A DNA stretch of 36,458 nucleotides from UMGS172 sp045546555 (GCA_045546555.1 JAZQCY010000012.1:1-36458); one strand, 5' to 3'. Shown: positions 1 through 6,604, counted from the first letter of the stretch. Notes: generated from the sequence alone by a model not told the origin. Translations and numbers: made by a program.

Positions 1-583
1 GGCCCTGCGTTTCGGTTTCGGGCACACGCTGAACACGGTGCACACCGCTTTCATACTTCATTCTCGAATAGGCGCCCAAGCCCTCGATCATAAAGCTGAT
101 CTCCTTGTAACCGCCAAGCTCGGTCTCGTTTGCGCCGACCAGCTCAACGTGCCAACGGCGTGACTCGGCATACATTGTATACATACGGTAGAGGCTTGCG
201 GCAAACAGAGCCGATTCCTCACCGCCCGCACCGCCTCTGATCTCAACAATAACGTTACGCTCATCGTTGGGGTCCTTGGGTAAAAGCAGAATTTTGAGCT
301 CATCGGTCAGCTCTTCAATTCGTCTTTTGGCTTCGCTCAACTCCTCGTTGGCAAGCTCCTTTAATTCCTCGTCAAGCTCGCCCGAATCAAGCATTTCCAA
401 AGCACCTGCCATGTCCGACTTGGCCTTTTTATAGTCACGGTAGGTCATCACCAACGGTTCAAGCTGACGGTGCTCCTTCATAAGCTCGGTCAAAAGTGAC
501 GTGTCGGAAATGACCGTAGGGTCGGTCATTCTAAGCGCTATTTCTTCAAAACGCACATCAACTGCGTCTAATTTATCAAACAT
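1..583 (-). CDS. prfA: Peptide chain release factor 1 (RF1), N-terminal part, cut by window edge
   Basis: RF1 recognises UAA and UAG stop codons on the ribosome and triggers peptidyl-tRNA hydrolysis. Translating the minus strand from the ATG at 581-583 gives an open frame of about 194 codons to the window edge. It begins MFDKLDAVDVRFEEI and contains the RF1 hallmarks EIRGGAGGEESALFA and ESGVHRVQRVPETE. The N-terminal helical domain and the start of domain 2 are present. The GGQ catalytic loop and most of the stop-codon recognition domain lie outside the window. The start overlaps the stop of the DUF951 gene by 8 bp, so the two are probably translationally coupled. Family identity is very secure; only the 3' part is missing. 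Confidence 0.97.
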   Translation of the reverse strand, partial: MFDKLDAVDVRFEEIALRMTDPTVISDTSLLTELMKEHRQLEPLVMTYRDYKKAKSDMAGALEMLDSGELDEELKELANEELSEAKRRIEELTDELKILLLPKDPNDERNVIVEIRGGAGGEESALFAASLYRMYTMYAESRRWHVELVGANETELGGYKEISFMIEGLGAYSRMKYESGVHRVQRVPETETQG

Positions 584-767
584 TTGTGTTACCTTTTATT
601 ATCTGTTTTATATTTTTTTCGGCCTTGACACGGGGCAGCATTACCTCGTGACCACAGCCTTCACATTTCAGCTTGAAATCCATACCCGAGCGAAGCACCG
701 AAAAGGTGTTGCAGCCGCAGGGGTGCGGCTTTTTCATCAAAAGTCGGTCGCCTACCGAAACATCCAT
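576..767 (-). CDS. DUF951 (YyzM-type) small zinc-ribbon-like protein
   Basis: A 63-residue protein beginning MDVSVGDRLLMKKPHPCG. It matches the DUF951 pattern: VGD, MKKPHPCG, then an LRSGMDFKLKCEGCGHEVMLPR segment. The cysteines in HPCGC and CEGCGH suggest a zinc-binding or nucleic-acid-binding fold; the function of the family is not established. I chose the ATG at 765-767 over the upstream start at 791 because GAAAGGAG lies 8-9 nt before it. The gene overlaps the prfA start by 8 bp and follows jag across a gap that holds a strong hairpin. The family commonly sits near the origin in Firmicutes, which fits this setting. Confidence 0.88.
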   Translation of the reverse strand: MDVSVGDRLLMKKPHPCGCNTFSVLRSGMDFKLKCEGCGHEVMLPRVKAEKNIKQIIKGNTNV

Positions 768-783
768 CAGGGGTACTCCTTTC

Positions 784-853
784 AAAAACAAAAATGGACA
801 CAGCGCACGAAGGACGCCATATCCATTTAGGTCTGGCGACGGATTCCGTGCGC
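784..853 (-). terminator. Two-tier hairpin with T-rich tail between jag and DUF951
   Basis: In minus-strand RNA, GCGCACG (847-853) pairs with CGTGCGC (803-809). Inside that stem, CGCCA (834-838) pairs with TGGCG (815-819). A TTTTTGTTTTT run follows (784-794), about 8 nt after the outer stem. This is most simply an intrinsic terminator or attenuator ending the rpmH-jag transcript. The tail lies just before the DUF951 ribosome binding site, so a regulatory leader for DUF951-prfA is an alternative. The pairing is read directly; the function is inferred. Confidence 0.55.
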
Positions 854-859
854 CTTTAT

Positions 860-1831
860 TTATTTGAGTTTACCGTAAAGCTTGGTACCGTCGGTCTCCT
901 TAGGCTTTGTAACTGCAGGAGCCTCGGTAGCCTGAGGTCTTGCGCCGCCACGGCCACGGTTGCCGCCGTTTCTGCGGTCTCTTCCGCCACGTCCGCCTCT
1001 GCGCTCGTCGGGCAGGCGAACCGGCTTGCCCTCGGGAACAATTACTACCCGACGGTTGGAGCCGTCACCGATAGAGGTGGACTCGACACCCTCAATGTTC
1101 TGAATAGCGGTATGGATAATACGGCGCTCGTAAGGATTCATGGGCTCCAAAGAACGGCTACGGCCGGTACGGAGCACCTGACCTGCGGTTCTCTTGGCCA
1201 ATGCCTCAAGAGTCGACTCACGCTTCTCACGGTAGTTGCCGATATCGATAACGATACGGTAGTAGCCACCGCCGTTTTCATTGGCGACCAAGGATGCAAG
1301 ATACTGCAAAGCATCAAGCGTCTCACCTCTGCGACCGATGATGACACCGAGCTTATCATTGCCTTTAAGGGTGATCTTGGAGCCACCCTCAACGTCGCAG
1401 ATAACAGCGTCGATCTCCTCACAGCCGAGCTTTAAAAGAACCTCTTTAAGGTACTTATAGGCTCTGCCTGCCTGAGAGTTGGGGTCAACCTCGTTTGCAG
1501 GAATGCCTTTAGGCTCTTCCTTGGGCTGTTCCTGCTTTACCTCGGGCTTTTCGGCCTTTTTGTTCTGAGGCTTCTCACGGCGGTCATTTTTCTTGTTGTT
1601 ACGGTTTTCCGATTTTTGAGGCTTTTCCTTTTTAGGCGCAGGATCGGGGCCTTCAACGTAGGCCTTTACCTTTGCATCGCTTCCGCCGAAAAGACCCAAA
1701 AGCTTCTTCTTGGGGAATGCAACGACCTCAAACTGTACATCTTCATCCAAACCGGCATTAAGCTTTGCAATGGCGTCCTCACGGGCGGCATCAACAGTGG
1801 AGCCAATACCGATAGCTTCCTTAATTATCAA
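860..1831 (-). CDS. jag: Jag/KhpB RNA-binding protein (SpoIIIJ-associated)
   Basis: Jag (KhpB) is an RNA-binding protein made with YidC and linked to cell elongation and sporulation in Firmicutes. The protein is 323 residues. It has an N-terminal Jag_N domain (about 1-50, ending KKKLLGLFGG), a long basic, proline-rich linker, a KH domain containing VIIGRRGETLDAL, an R3H domain (NPYERRIIHTAI) and an Arg/Gly-rich tail. I chose the TTG at 1829-1831 because a perfect AAGGAGG lies 8 nt upstream and the product then begins IIKEAIGIG, as is normal for the family. The longer in-frame start at 1879 would add 16 atypical residues and overlap yidC. The short gap to yidC and the shared strand indicate one operon. 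Confidence 0.93.
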   Translation of the reverse strand: MIIKEAIGIGSTVDAAREDAIAKLNAGLDEDVQFEVVAFPKKKLLGLFGGSDAKVKAYVEGPDPAPKKEKPQKSENRNNKKNDRREKPQNKKAEKPEVKQEQPKEEPKGIPANEVDPNSQAGRAYKYLKEVLLKLGCEEIDAVICDVEGGSKITLKGNDKLGVIIGRRGETLDALQYLASLVANENGGGYYRIVIDIGNYREKRESTLEALAKRTAGQVLRTGRSRSLEPMNPYERRIIHTAIQNIEGVESTSIGDGSNRRVVIVPEGKPVRLPDERRGGRGGRDRRNGGNRGRGGARPQATEAPAVTKPKETDGTKLYGKLK

Positions 1832-1859
1832 TTTTATATCCTCCTTGGGAATCAACGCA

Positions 1860-3020
1860 TTACTCTGCGGCACCGTCAACTCTGGCGATTTTTTCCTGCT
1901 CCTGCTTGGCCTTCAAAACAATGCCCTTGGCCTGAGCTCTTGCGTTAACAACGGCAGGGCCGTAAAGCATCTGTGTGAGTATCTGCAAGCCACCGGAAAC
2001 AAGGCTGGAAATGGTCCAATAGAAACCGAGTGCGCAGGGTGTTGTAAAGGCAATGTAGAGCGAGAACAACGGCATAATGACCATCATAGCCATCATATTG
2101 GGAGCCTCGGGGTTGGCCTTCTTCTGAATCCTCTGTGAAACAAGACCCGAAGCCACAGCCGCTACAAACGAAGCAATGGGGATAGCCCACTTCCAGTTAG
2201 CGTTACCGAAGTTCCAGCTGAACTCGGGATACTCGGTAAGATCGATGCCGAAGAGGTTGAAGTTGATCCTGTTCTCTCCGGAGATCTTGTCCATAGAGCC
2301 GCCCTTGGCAATAAATGCATCGTGAACAGCCTTGCAGTACTTGGAACGGTTAACATCAAGATAGTTTGCGATCTCAACCTCACGAAGCACCATATTATCG
2401 GTGTCCTTGATAGCCTCGAGTGCGGTAGCCTGAGGAGTCTTCTCCTCAACCTTTTCCATATTGGCAACACCGTCAAGGATGTAGAGCTTTGCATAGAAGG
2501 TTGCATCTCTCTTATCATCAGCCGCATCGGCTTTGATAACCTTCTCGTCGGTAAGCTTGGCCTCAAGACCCAGCTTCTGCCAAACGTCATCGGCAATAGC
2601 CTTGTTATCGACAACGTTCACGTAGGCGGCCCACTGCTTTGCAGAGTTGAGCGCCGCCTCATCGATGCCTGCAACATAGGTAAACGGGCTTACAACTGCG
2701 TAGTAAACGCCCATCATAACAAGAAGTCTTACGATCATGGGCAAGCAACCGCCACCCATGGAAATGCCTTCTTTATTGTAAACCTCCTGCATGGCCTGAC
2801 TGTACTTCTGACGGTCGTCTCCGTACTTTTTCTTCAAAGCGTCGAGCTTATGCTTGACTCTGGCCTGCTTGGCGGTCGATTTTTGCGATTTCAAGGTGAG
2901 CGGCAACATAATAACGTTCACAAGAATGGTGAACACAAGAACCGATAAAGCAAAGTTATCGGCAAACAGGTCGCTCAGTTGGGCAAGGAGCCAGCCCATA
3001 GGCTTACTGATAAAACTCAT
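1860..3020 (-). CDS. yidC: YidC/Oxa1/SpoIIIJ membrane protein insertase
   Basis: This protein inserts and folds membrane proteins alone or with SecYEG. The 386-residue product aligns with the YidC core: TM1 (about 22-41, TILVNVIMLPLT), a cytoplasmic helical hairpin (KKKYGDDRQKYSQAMQEVY), TM2 after GGGCLPMI, an extracytoplasmic loop of roughly 120 residues, then TM3-TM5 near residues 270-365 and a basic tail. No lipobox signal peptide is seen, unlike Bacillus SpoIIIJ. The groove position normally occupied by Arg (R366 in the E. coli TFIVRGIMYPLT segment) is Asn35 here. The ATG at 3020 is preceded by TAAGGAA. The gene lies between yidD and jag in the usual order and is expected to share the rpmH promoter. 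Confidence 0.96.
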   Translation of the reverse strand: MSFISKPMGWLLAQLSDLFADNFALSVLVFTILVNVIMLPLTLKSQKSTAKQARVKHKLDALKKKYGDDRQKYSQAMQEVYNKEGISMGGGCLPMIVRLLVMMGVYYAVVSPFTYVAGIDEAALNSAKQWAAYVNVVDNKAIADDVWQKLGLEAKLTDEKVIKADAADDKRDATFYAKLYILDGVANMEKVEEKTPQATALEAIKDTDNMVLREVEIANYLDVNRSKYCKAVHDAFIAKGGSMDKISGENRINFNLFGIDLTEYPEFSWNFGNANWKWAIPIASFVAAVASGLVSQRIQKKANPEAPNMMAMMVIMPLFSLYIAFTTPCALGFYWTISSLVSGGLQILTQMLYGPAVVNARAQAKGIVLKAKQEQEKIARVDGAAE

Positions 3021-3029
3021 AGCAATTCC

Positions 3030-3314
3030 TTACTTCCGACCTTTCGATTTGTCGGACAAATATTCTGTATCTTTGTTTTCCTTCGATGCCTTTTTCTTCT
3101 TTCTTAAAGGCACGGGATCATAGCCACCCTTACAAGCAGGGTTGCATCGGCATATACGCCACACCGCAAGACCGAAGCCGATGATGGCTCCCCTTTCCTT
3201 AAATGCCTCAACGGCATATTGTGAGCAGGTCGGAGTGAAGCGGCAACACGACGGCTTTAAGGGCGAAATGCACTTCTGATAAAACTTTACAAGTGCAATA
3301 AAAATGTACTTCAT
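3030..3314 (-). CDS. yidD: YidD membrane protein insertion efficiency factor
   Basis: A 94-residue protein with the YidD signature: FYQKCISPLKP, CCRFTPTCSQYAVEA, and RICRCNPACKGGYDPVP. YidD assists YidC-dependent membrane insertion as a small amphipathic membrane-associated protein. A lysine-rich tail follows residue 75. The ATG at 3312-3314 overlaps the rnpA stop as ATGA, so the pair is translationally coupled. The length is typical of the family. Identity is secure. Confidence 0.96.
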   Translation of the reverse strand: MKYIFIALVKFYQKCISPLKPSCCRFTPTCSQYAVEAFKERGAIIGFGLAVWRICRCNPACKGGYDPVPLRKKKKASKENKDTEYLSDKSKGRK

Positions 3315-3658
3315 TGCTCATTTGACGGAATAAGTCCGCCGACTTTAAAATGCTTTTTCATGACAGCGGCCACGTCATAGCTTTTAGCGGTAACGGTACG
3401 TGTACGTGCAACAAACACAATGTCGGCACCGGTGCAATCGACCTTTTTTAAGATCTCTCTTACGGCGGCTTCGATGACACGGCGGGCACGGTTACGCTGA
3501 ACAGCGCCACCGACCTTTTTACCGGTGGTAATGCCGTAGCGTATAACTCCCCGACGGTTTTGACAGATATAAGTGACCAGCAGAGGATGCACCTGCGATT
3601 TTCCTCTGCCGTAAAGGCGCCTGAAATCCTTATTAAGATTTAGCTTTAAGGCTTCCAT
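3311..3658 (-). CDS. rnpA: Ribonuclease P protein component
   Basis: The protein subunit of RNase P, which binds the catalytic RNA to mature tRNA 5' ends. The 115-residue product has the conserved RNR-type motif in GKKVGGAVQRNRARRVIEA and the central strand VARTRT. The ATG at 3656-3658 is preferred because GGAAGGG precedes it and the protein then starts MEALKLNLNKDFRRLY, as the family does. An upstream in-frame start at 3712 would add 18 residues unlike RnpA. It overlaps yidD by 4 nt and lies about 80 bp after rpmH. Identity is secure. Confidence 0.95.
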   Translation of the reverse strand: MEALKLNLNKDFRRLYGRGKSQVHPLLVTYICQNRRGVIRYGITTGKKVGGAVQRNRARRVIEAAVREILKKVDCTGADIVFVARTRTVTAKSYDVAAVMKKHFKVGGLIPSNEQ

Positions 3659-3713
3659 TGTCACCCTTCCGTTTCTGTTTATTTCACAAGGCCTGCATGT
3701 ACCACGTGGCAAG

Positions 3714-3735
3714 AAAGGTCACTTAAGTGACCTTT
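3714..3735 (-). terminator. Perfect 11-bp palindrome between rpmH and rnpA, probable attenuator
   Basis: AAAGGTCACTT (3714-3724) is the exact reverse complement of AAGTGACCTTT (3725-3735), starting 2 nt after the rpmH stop. In minus-strand RNA the fold is followed by only a short T-containing stretch (TTTCTTG), so it would be a leaky terminator. That would give more L34 mRNA than RNase P mRNA. An RNA processing site or protein-binding palindrome is possible. Confidence 0.5.
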
Positions 3736-3737
3736 CA

Positions 3738-3872
3738 TCAGTAGGTAAGGCTCTGTCTGCCTTTTGCTCTGCGACGGGCAAGCACCTTGCGGCCGTTTGC
3801 GGTCGACATTCTCTTGCGGAAGCCATGCTCTTTCATGCGATGAAGCTTCTTGGGCTGATAAGTTCTTTTCAT
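3738..3872 (-). CDS. rpmH: 50S ribosomal protein L34
   Basis: A 44-residue, highly basic protein starting MKRTYQPKKLHRMKEHGF and ending RRRAKGRQSLTY. This is a textbook L34, a structural component of the large ribosomal subunit. The ATG at 3870-3872 is preceded by AAAGGAGG. It is the first gene of the rpmH-rnpA-yidD-yidC-jag run, and a near-consensus promoter lies about 95 nt upstream. In most Bacillota dnaA lies divergently just upstream; here an XRE-type regulator does. Confidence 0.98.
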   Translation of the reverse strand: MKRTYQPKKLHRMKEHGFRKRMSTANGRKVLARRRAKGRQSLTY

Positions 3873-3967
3873 TTTTCTAACCTCCTTTGTGGGTACGTGC
3901 GGTTATGCCCTTGCAGGCGGTGCACCTGCCAATAGAAATAATTACAGACATAACCTATCAAGTTAGA

Positions 3968-3997
3968 ATTATACCTCAAATATCCCCTTAATGTCAA
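3968..3997 (-). promoter_or_regulatory. Strong sigma-A-type promoter for rpmH operon
   Basis: On the minus strand, TTGACA (3992-3997) and TATAAT (3968-3973) are both perfect consensus hexamers with an 18-bp spacer. The predicted start is about 3961, giving a 5' leader of roughly 90 nt before rpmH. The leader contains a short GCAGG/CCTGC inverted repeat near 3914-3930. Confidence 0.88.
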
Positions 3998-4078
3998 CAT
4001 AAATTTTTACAGTTTTTGATGTTTTCTGAAAACTTTTTATACTGACACACCATATTGTGGTTGAAAAAAGGACAACTG

Positions 4079-4444
4079 CTACTTATACTGCTTTGAAAGC
4101 GCCAACTGCGTTGCCACTTCAATTGCATTCAAAAGCTTTTCACGATCCTCTTGCGGCATTGGCATTCCGTTCAGCATTATTTTATCGGAGTACCTTATTC
4201 GTTCGCTCATTTCTTTAATAATATCGGCAGCCTCGCAGGTCTGCTCGGGCAATCCAAGCAGGCTGTCGGCCGAAATGCCGAACAGCTCACAGATTTTCAG
4301 AATCATATCGTTATTAGGTGCTCTTCTCCCCTGCTCGTACATCCCGACAGTGCTGGCCGATACGCCTAATTTTTTAGCCAGTCCACCCTGCGTCAGCCCC
4401 AAAAGCAACCTGTATTTACGTATCATTTCGCCAATTTTCTTCAT
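4079..4444 (-). CDS. XRE-family helix-turn-helix transcriptional regulator
   Basis: A 121-residue protein. Residues 5-60 form a Cro/C1-type HTH: IRKYRLLLGLTQGGLAKKLGVS, then STVGMYEQGRRAPN and the fourth-helix segment DMILKICELFGISADSLLG. The C-terminal half is a short helical region, probably for dimerisation, without an obvious enzymatic or peptidase domain. It diverges from a two-gene unit (coiled-coil protein plus sigma-region-4 protein) across 291 bp carrying several copies of a short palindromic box. One box lies in the spacer of its own putative promoter, so autorepression is likely. The protein could be a phage-type repressor left over from an integrated element or a domesticated regulator; no integrase is present. 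Confidence 0.88.
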   Translation of the reverse strand: MKKIGEMIRKYRLLLGLTQGGLAKKLGVSASTVGMYEQGRRAPNNDMILKICELFGISADSLLGLPEQTCEAADIIKEMSERIRYSDKIMLNGMPMPQEDREKLLNAIEVATQLALSKQYK

Positions 4445-4518
4445 AACTCTCTCCGTTTCTACAGTCGTAGCATTTGCGAATGCTTATATTTGTTGACCGT
4501 TATGGTTTTTCCGTTGTA

Positions 4519-4547
4519 AGAATAACACAAAACGTGTGGCTTTTCAA
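4519..4547 (-). promoter_or_regulatory. Putative promoter of the XRE gene with box in the spacer
   Basis: Minus-strand TTGAAA (4542-4547) and TATTCT (4519-4524) are separated by 17 bp. The 13-bp palindromic box ACACAAAACGTGT (plus-strand reading, 4525-4537) fills the spacer directly next to the -10 element. A bound repressor there would block RNA polymerase. Hexamers and spacing are read directly; promoter activity is inferred. Confidence 0.5.
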
Positions 4548-4663
4548 CAAAAATGTGTAAAATTCTTCATAATTGTTGCAAAAAAGTTGCTACAACTCTT
4601 GATTATTTACACGAAATGTGTGATTTTCGACAAAATAACCTTGATTTTCTACACCGTTCGTGC
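4525..4663. promoter_or_regulatory. Array of ACAC-N5-GTGT operator-like boxes
   Basis: Two clear copies occur: ACACAAAACGTGT at 4525-4537 and ACACGAAATGTGT at 4609-4621. The similarity continues into the flank (TTTTC then ACAAAA). Two weaker copies lie at 4546-4558 (right half only) and 4651-4663 (ACACCGTTCGTGC). Starts are offset by 21, 63 and 42 bp, close to 2, 6 and 4 turns of B-DNA, so all boxes face the same side of the helix. The obvious candidate ligand is the XRE protein encoded next door. Confidence 0.6.
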
Positions 4664-4669
4664 TAACAT
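4641..4669 (+). promoter_or_regulatory. Putative promoter of the coiled-coil/sigma-4 unit with box in the spacer
   Basis: TTGATT (4641-4646) and TAACAT (4664-4669) with a 17-bp spacer. The box ACACCGTTCGTGC (4651-4663) ends exactly where the -10 begins. This mirrors the architecture of the divergent XRE promoter, which supports both calls. The hexamers themselves are only moderate matches. Confidence 0.42.
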
Positions 4670-4735
4670 TTTAAGCAATCGGGCGTTTGGAAAAAAATGG
4701 CACGATATCTTAAATGTCAATGGAGGAGACAAAGA

Positions 4736-4963
4736 ATGGAACTGACCGAGCTTGCTGATGAATATCTGAAACAAGCCAACAAGCTGTTGGAGCGCATTCA
4801 CCGCTTAAACAAAAGGCTTCCGCATTTAAGCGGAAACGACAGGCTGGCGCTAAAACGCAGAATAATGTCACTTTATGTTGATGCGGCCGAATGCCGCAAA
4901 TATGCACAACACATGAAAAACTACCGAAAAGGAGAACAACACGATGAACAGAACCACCTTTAG
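4736..4963 (+). CDS. Small helical, coiled-coil-like protein of unknown function
   Basis: A 75-residue protein starting MELTELADEYLKQANKLLE. It is strongly charged and predicted almost wholly helical: EYLKQANKLLERIHRLNKRL, then ALKRRIMSLYVDAAECRKYAQHM. I do not recognise a named family. The ATG at 4736 has GGAGGAG 7 nt upstream, which excludes the in-frame start at 4697. Its last 20 bp overlap the following sigma-region-4 gene, so the two are translationally coupled. A partner or modulator of that sigma-like protein is a reasonable inference, but nothing in the sequence proves it. Confidence 0.75.
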   Translation: MELTELADEYLKQANKLLERIHRLNKRLPHLSGNDRLALKRRIMSLYVDAAECRKYAQHMKNYRKGEQHDEQNHL

Positions 4964-5258
4964 CCTTGAGATTTTCGGAGACCGCCTGCCGATCACCGAT
5001 ATATACGAGCACTCGAGCAACAACCGACAGTTGGCCTTGATGAAGCAGGCCTTGAGCCGTGCAATAAGCACCGAGCTGACCGACCGCCAACGAGCCATGG
5101 TGACCGAGTTTTATTTCAACGGTGAGACCGTAACCTCGATTGCCAAAAAGTACGGTATATCAAAGTCGACCGTTTCACGCCATTTAAGCCGTTCAAGAGA
5201 CCGATTGAAAAGCGCCTTGAAATACGGATTTTACCCTATGTGGAACGGAGAAACGTAA
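4944..5258 (+). CDS. Sigma-70 region 4-like HTH protein
   Basis: A 104-residue protein. Residues about 48-95 form a sigma region 4 helix-turn-helix: ELTDRQRAMVTEFYFNGETV, then SIAKKYGISKSTVSRHLSRS and RDRLKSALKYG. No region 2 is present, so it cannot be a complete sigma factor. Such proteins act as activators, late-gene regulators in phages, or split sigma components. AAGGAG lies 8-9 nt before the ATG. It is the second gene of a unit that diverges from an XRE repressor, an arrangement like a small lysogeny-type control circuit. The stop codon abuts the terminator of the opposing gene. Confidence 0.83.
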   Translation: MNRTTFSLEIFGDRLPITDIYEHSSNNRQLALMKQALSRAISTELTDRQRAMVTEFYFNGETVTSIAKKYGISKSTVSRHLSRSRDRLKSALKYGFYPMWNGET

Positions 5259-5287
5259 AAAAACACCCGTCGGTGCTCCGACGGGTG
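5257..5287 (-). terminator. Intrinsic terminator of the beta-propeller gene
   Basis: In the minus-strand RNA, CACCCGTCGG pairs with CCGACGGGTG around a 4-nt loop (5264-5287), followed by seven U residues (5257-5263). The plus strand has no T run after the stem, so it serves the minus-strand gene. It touches the stop codon of the sigma-4 gene. Confidence 0.9.
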
Positions 5288-5300
5288 AAATACTCAAATA

Positions 5301-5999
5301 TTACAAAAGATACAGTCCCGAATCGAGAACGACAAGCTCATTTTTGCCGATTTTCACGTACTTATGAACCGGCTCCTCGAAGGATGCCCTTTCGTGAACG
5401 GTGTAGGTCTTCATATTGACCTCTAAAATATTGTTGGCCTTCTCATTACAAACTATCAGCTTATCCTCTGCCTCGTTGACCCAAAGACCCTTAGGGCCTG
5501 CGAAGGACGAGTCGGCCGAGCCACCTATACGCAGCTCCTCACGCATGGTGCGGAGATTAAAGCGGATCAGTGCATTACGCTCGGGGAAGGATGCCCAAAG
5601 TGTGTGACCGTGGTGTGCAATGGAAGCGGGGCCGCATTCCTTATATCTTATGGTTCCCTGCCATTCGATATAGCCTTCAGGGTCGAGTATCCTGGCTTCA
5701 CCCTCGTCCGACACAACAAAAACATTGCCGTTCGGAAGCTTGACACAGCTTGAGGTAACGAAGTTACCGACCTTGAAGTTGGCATTCGTATGGTTCTCAC
5801 CGAACTTTATAAACTCATAATCGCTTTTGGTTCTTTGCGAAACAACACCGTTTTCCAAAGAGACCGATCTGAAGGAAACAGCCACCTTGTCCTCAATCTC
5901 GGGACGGCGGTAAACGATTATAAAGCCGCTTTCATAGCTTAAAATATCAAAAATTTGCTCTGAAAATAATTTTTTCACGCAACCCAACATCCTTTTCAT
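5301..5999 (-). CDS. Hypothetical beta-propeller-like protein
   Basis: A 232-residue protein with no recognised family name. It shows repeated beta-rich units of the NHL/quinoprotein style: VKLPNGNVFVVSDEGEARIL, HHGHTLWASFPERNALIRF, then GLWVNEAEDKLIVCNEKANN. Each resembles a propeller blade, and there are about four or five. There is no signal peptide or transmembrane segment, so it is probably cytoplasmic. The ATG at 5999 has little ribosome binding site; a GTG at 5978, 11 nt after AAAGGA, is a possible alternative. It stands alone with its own promoter and terminator. Confidence 0.72.
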   Translation of the reverse strand: MKRMLGCVKKLFSEQIFDILSYESGFIIVYRRPEIEDKVAVSFRSVSLENGVVSQRTKSDYEFIKFGENHTNANFKVGNFVTSSCVKLPNGNVFVVSDEGEARILDPEGYIEWQGTIRYKECGPASIAHHGHTLWASFPERNALIRFNLRTMREELRIGGSADSSFAGPKGLWVNEAEDKLIVCNEKANNILEVNMKTYTVHERASFEEPVHKYVKIGKNELVVLDSGLYLL

Positions 6000-6015
6000 T
6001 TACTCATACACATTT

Positions 6016-6044
6016 ATTGTATCTTAAACCGCCGACAAAAGCAA
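6016..6044 (-). promoter_or_regulatory. Promoter of the beta-propeller-like gene
   Basis: Minus-strand TTGCTT (6039-6044) and TACAAT (6016-6021) with a 17-bp spacer. The -10 lies only about 17 nt before the ATG at 5999, so the leader would be very short if that start is used. Confidence 0.6.
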
Positions 6045-6253
6045 TGCCCATTTTACAAAATTCTTAAAAATAATCGGTATTTTAAAAATTTGCAACATTT
6101 GTTTTGGTAAAATATGAATTTTTGGGACAGGTGTGTCGGCAAAAATTTTGGGGCATAGAATGTATTGTAAAAATAAAACGATTAAAACACACCGCCAAGG
6201 GTAAAGATATAATTGTCCAAGATAAATCCCACATTCAGGAGAGTGAATTATAC

Positions 6254-6604
6254 GTGACAGTTAAAAGAGGCGATATTTACTATGCTGATTTGAGCCCCGT
6301 CATAGGTTCCGAACAGGGTGGAATAAGACCGGTACTTATAGTTCAGAACGACGTAGGCAACAAATTCAGCCCCACGGTTATAGCGGCGGCCATAACCAGC
6401 CAAAGGGATAAGACCAATCTGCCCACCCACATAAGGGTAGATGCCGACGGTTGCGGACTTTCAAAGGATTCAATAGTCCTTTTGGAGCAGGTACGCACCA
6501 TCGACAAACAACGCTTGAAGGAAAAAATGGGCAGTCTTGACCAAGGGGCCATGAACAAAATCGACAAGGCTTTATCGGTAAGCTTTGGTCTGGGCGGTTT
6601 TTGA
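6254..6604 (+). CDS. ndoA: EndoA/MazF-type mRNA interferase toxin
   Basis: A sequence-specific endoribonuclease of the PemK/MazF family. The 116-residue protein, the same length as Bacillus NdoA, begins MTVKRGDIYYADLSPVIGSE. It retains the catalytic Arg25 (GGIRPVLIVQND) and Thr48 (AAAITSQ), and the conserved segment LLEQVRTIDKQRLKEKM. The start is the GTG at 6254, with AGGAG about 12 nt upstream; the in-frame extension to 6104 has no ribosome binding site. No antitoxin gene (EndoAI/MazE type) precedes it: the 254 bp upstream hold no convincing short ORF. A weak promoter candidate, TTGCAA-17-TATGAA, lies at 6090-6118. A strong terminator overlaps its stop codon. Confidence 0.93.
   Translation: MTVKRGDIYYADLSPVIGSEQGGIRPVLIVQNDVGNKFSPTVIAAAITSQRDKTNLPTHIRVDADGCGLSKDSIVLLEQVRTIDKQRLKEKMGSLDQGAMNKIDKALSVSFGLGGF

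Noticed and set aside
860..1435. Long plus-strand open frame opposite jag
   Set aside because: It is antisense to a securely identified gene, has no ribosome binding site and low-complexity composition.
6104..6253. In-frame N-terminal extension of the EndoA toxin, or a fused antitoxin
   Set aside because: It would start at a TTG without a ribosome binding site and encodes no MazE-like sequence; the GTG at 6254 matches the family length.
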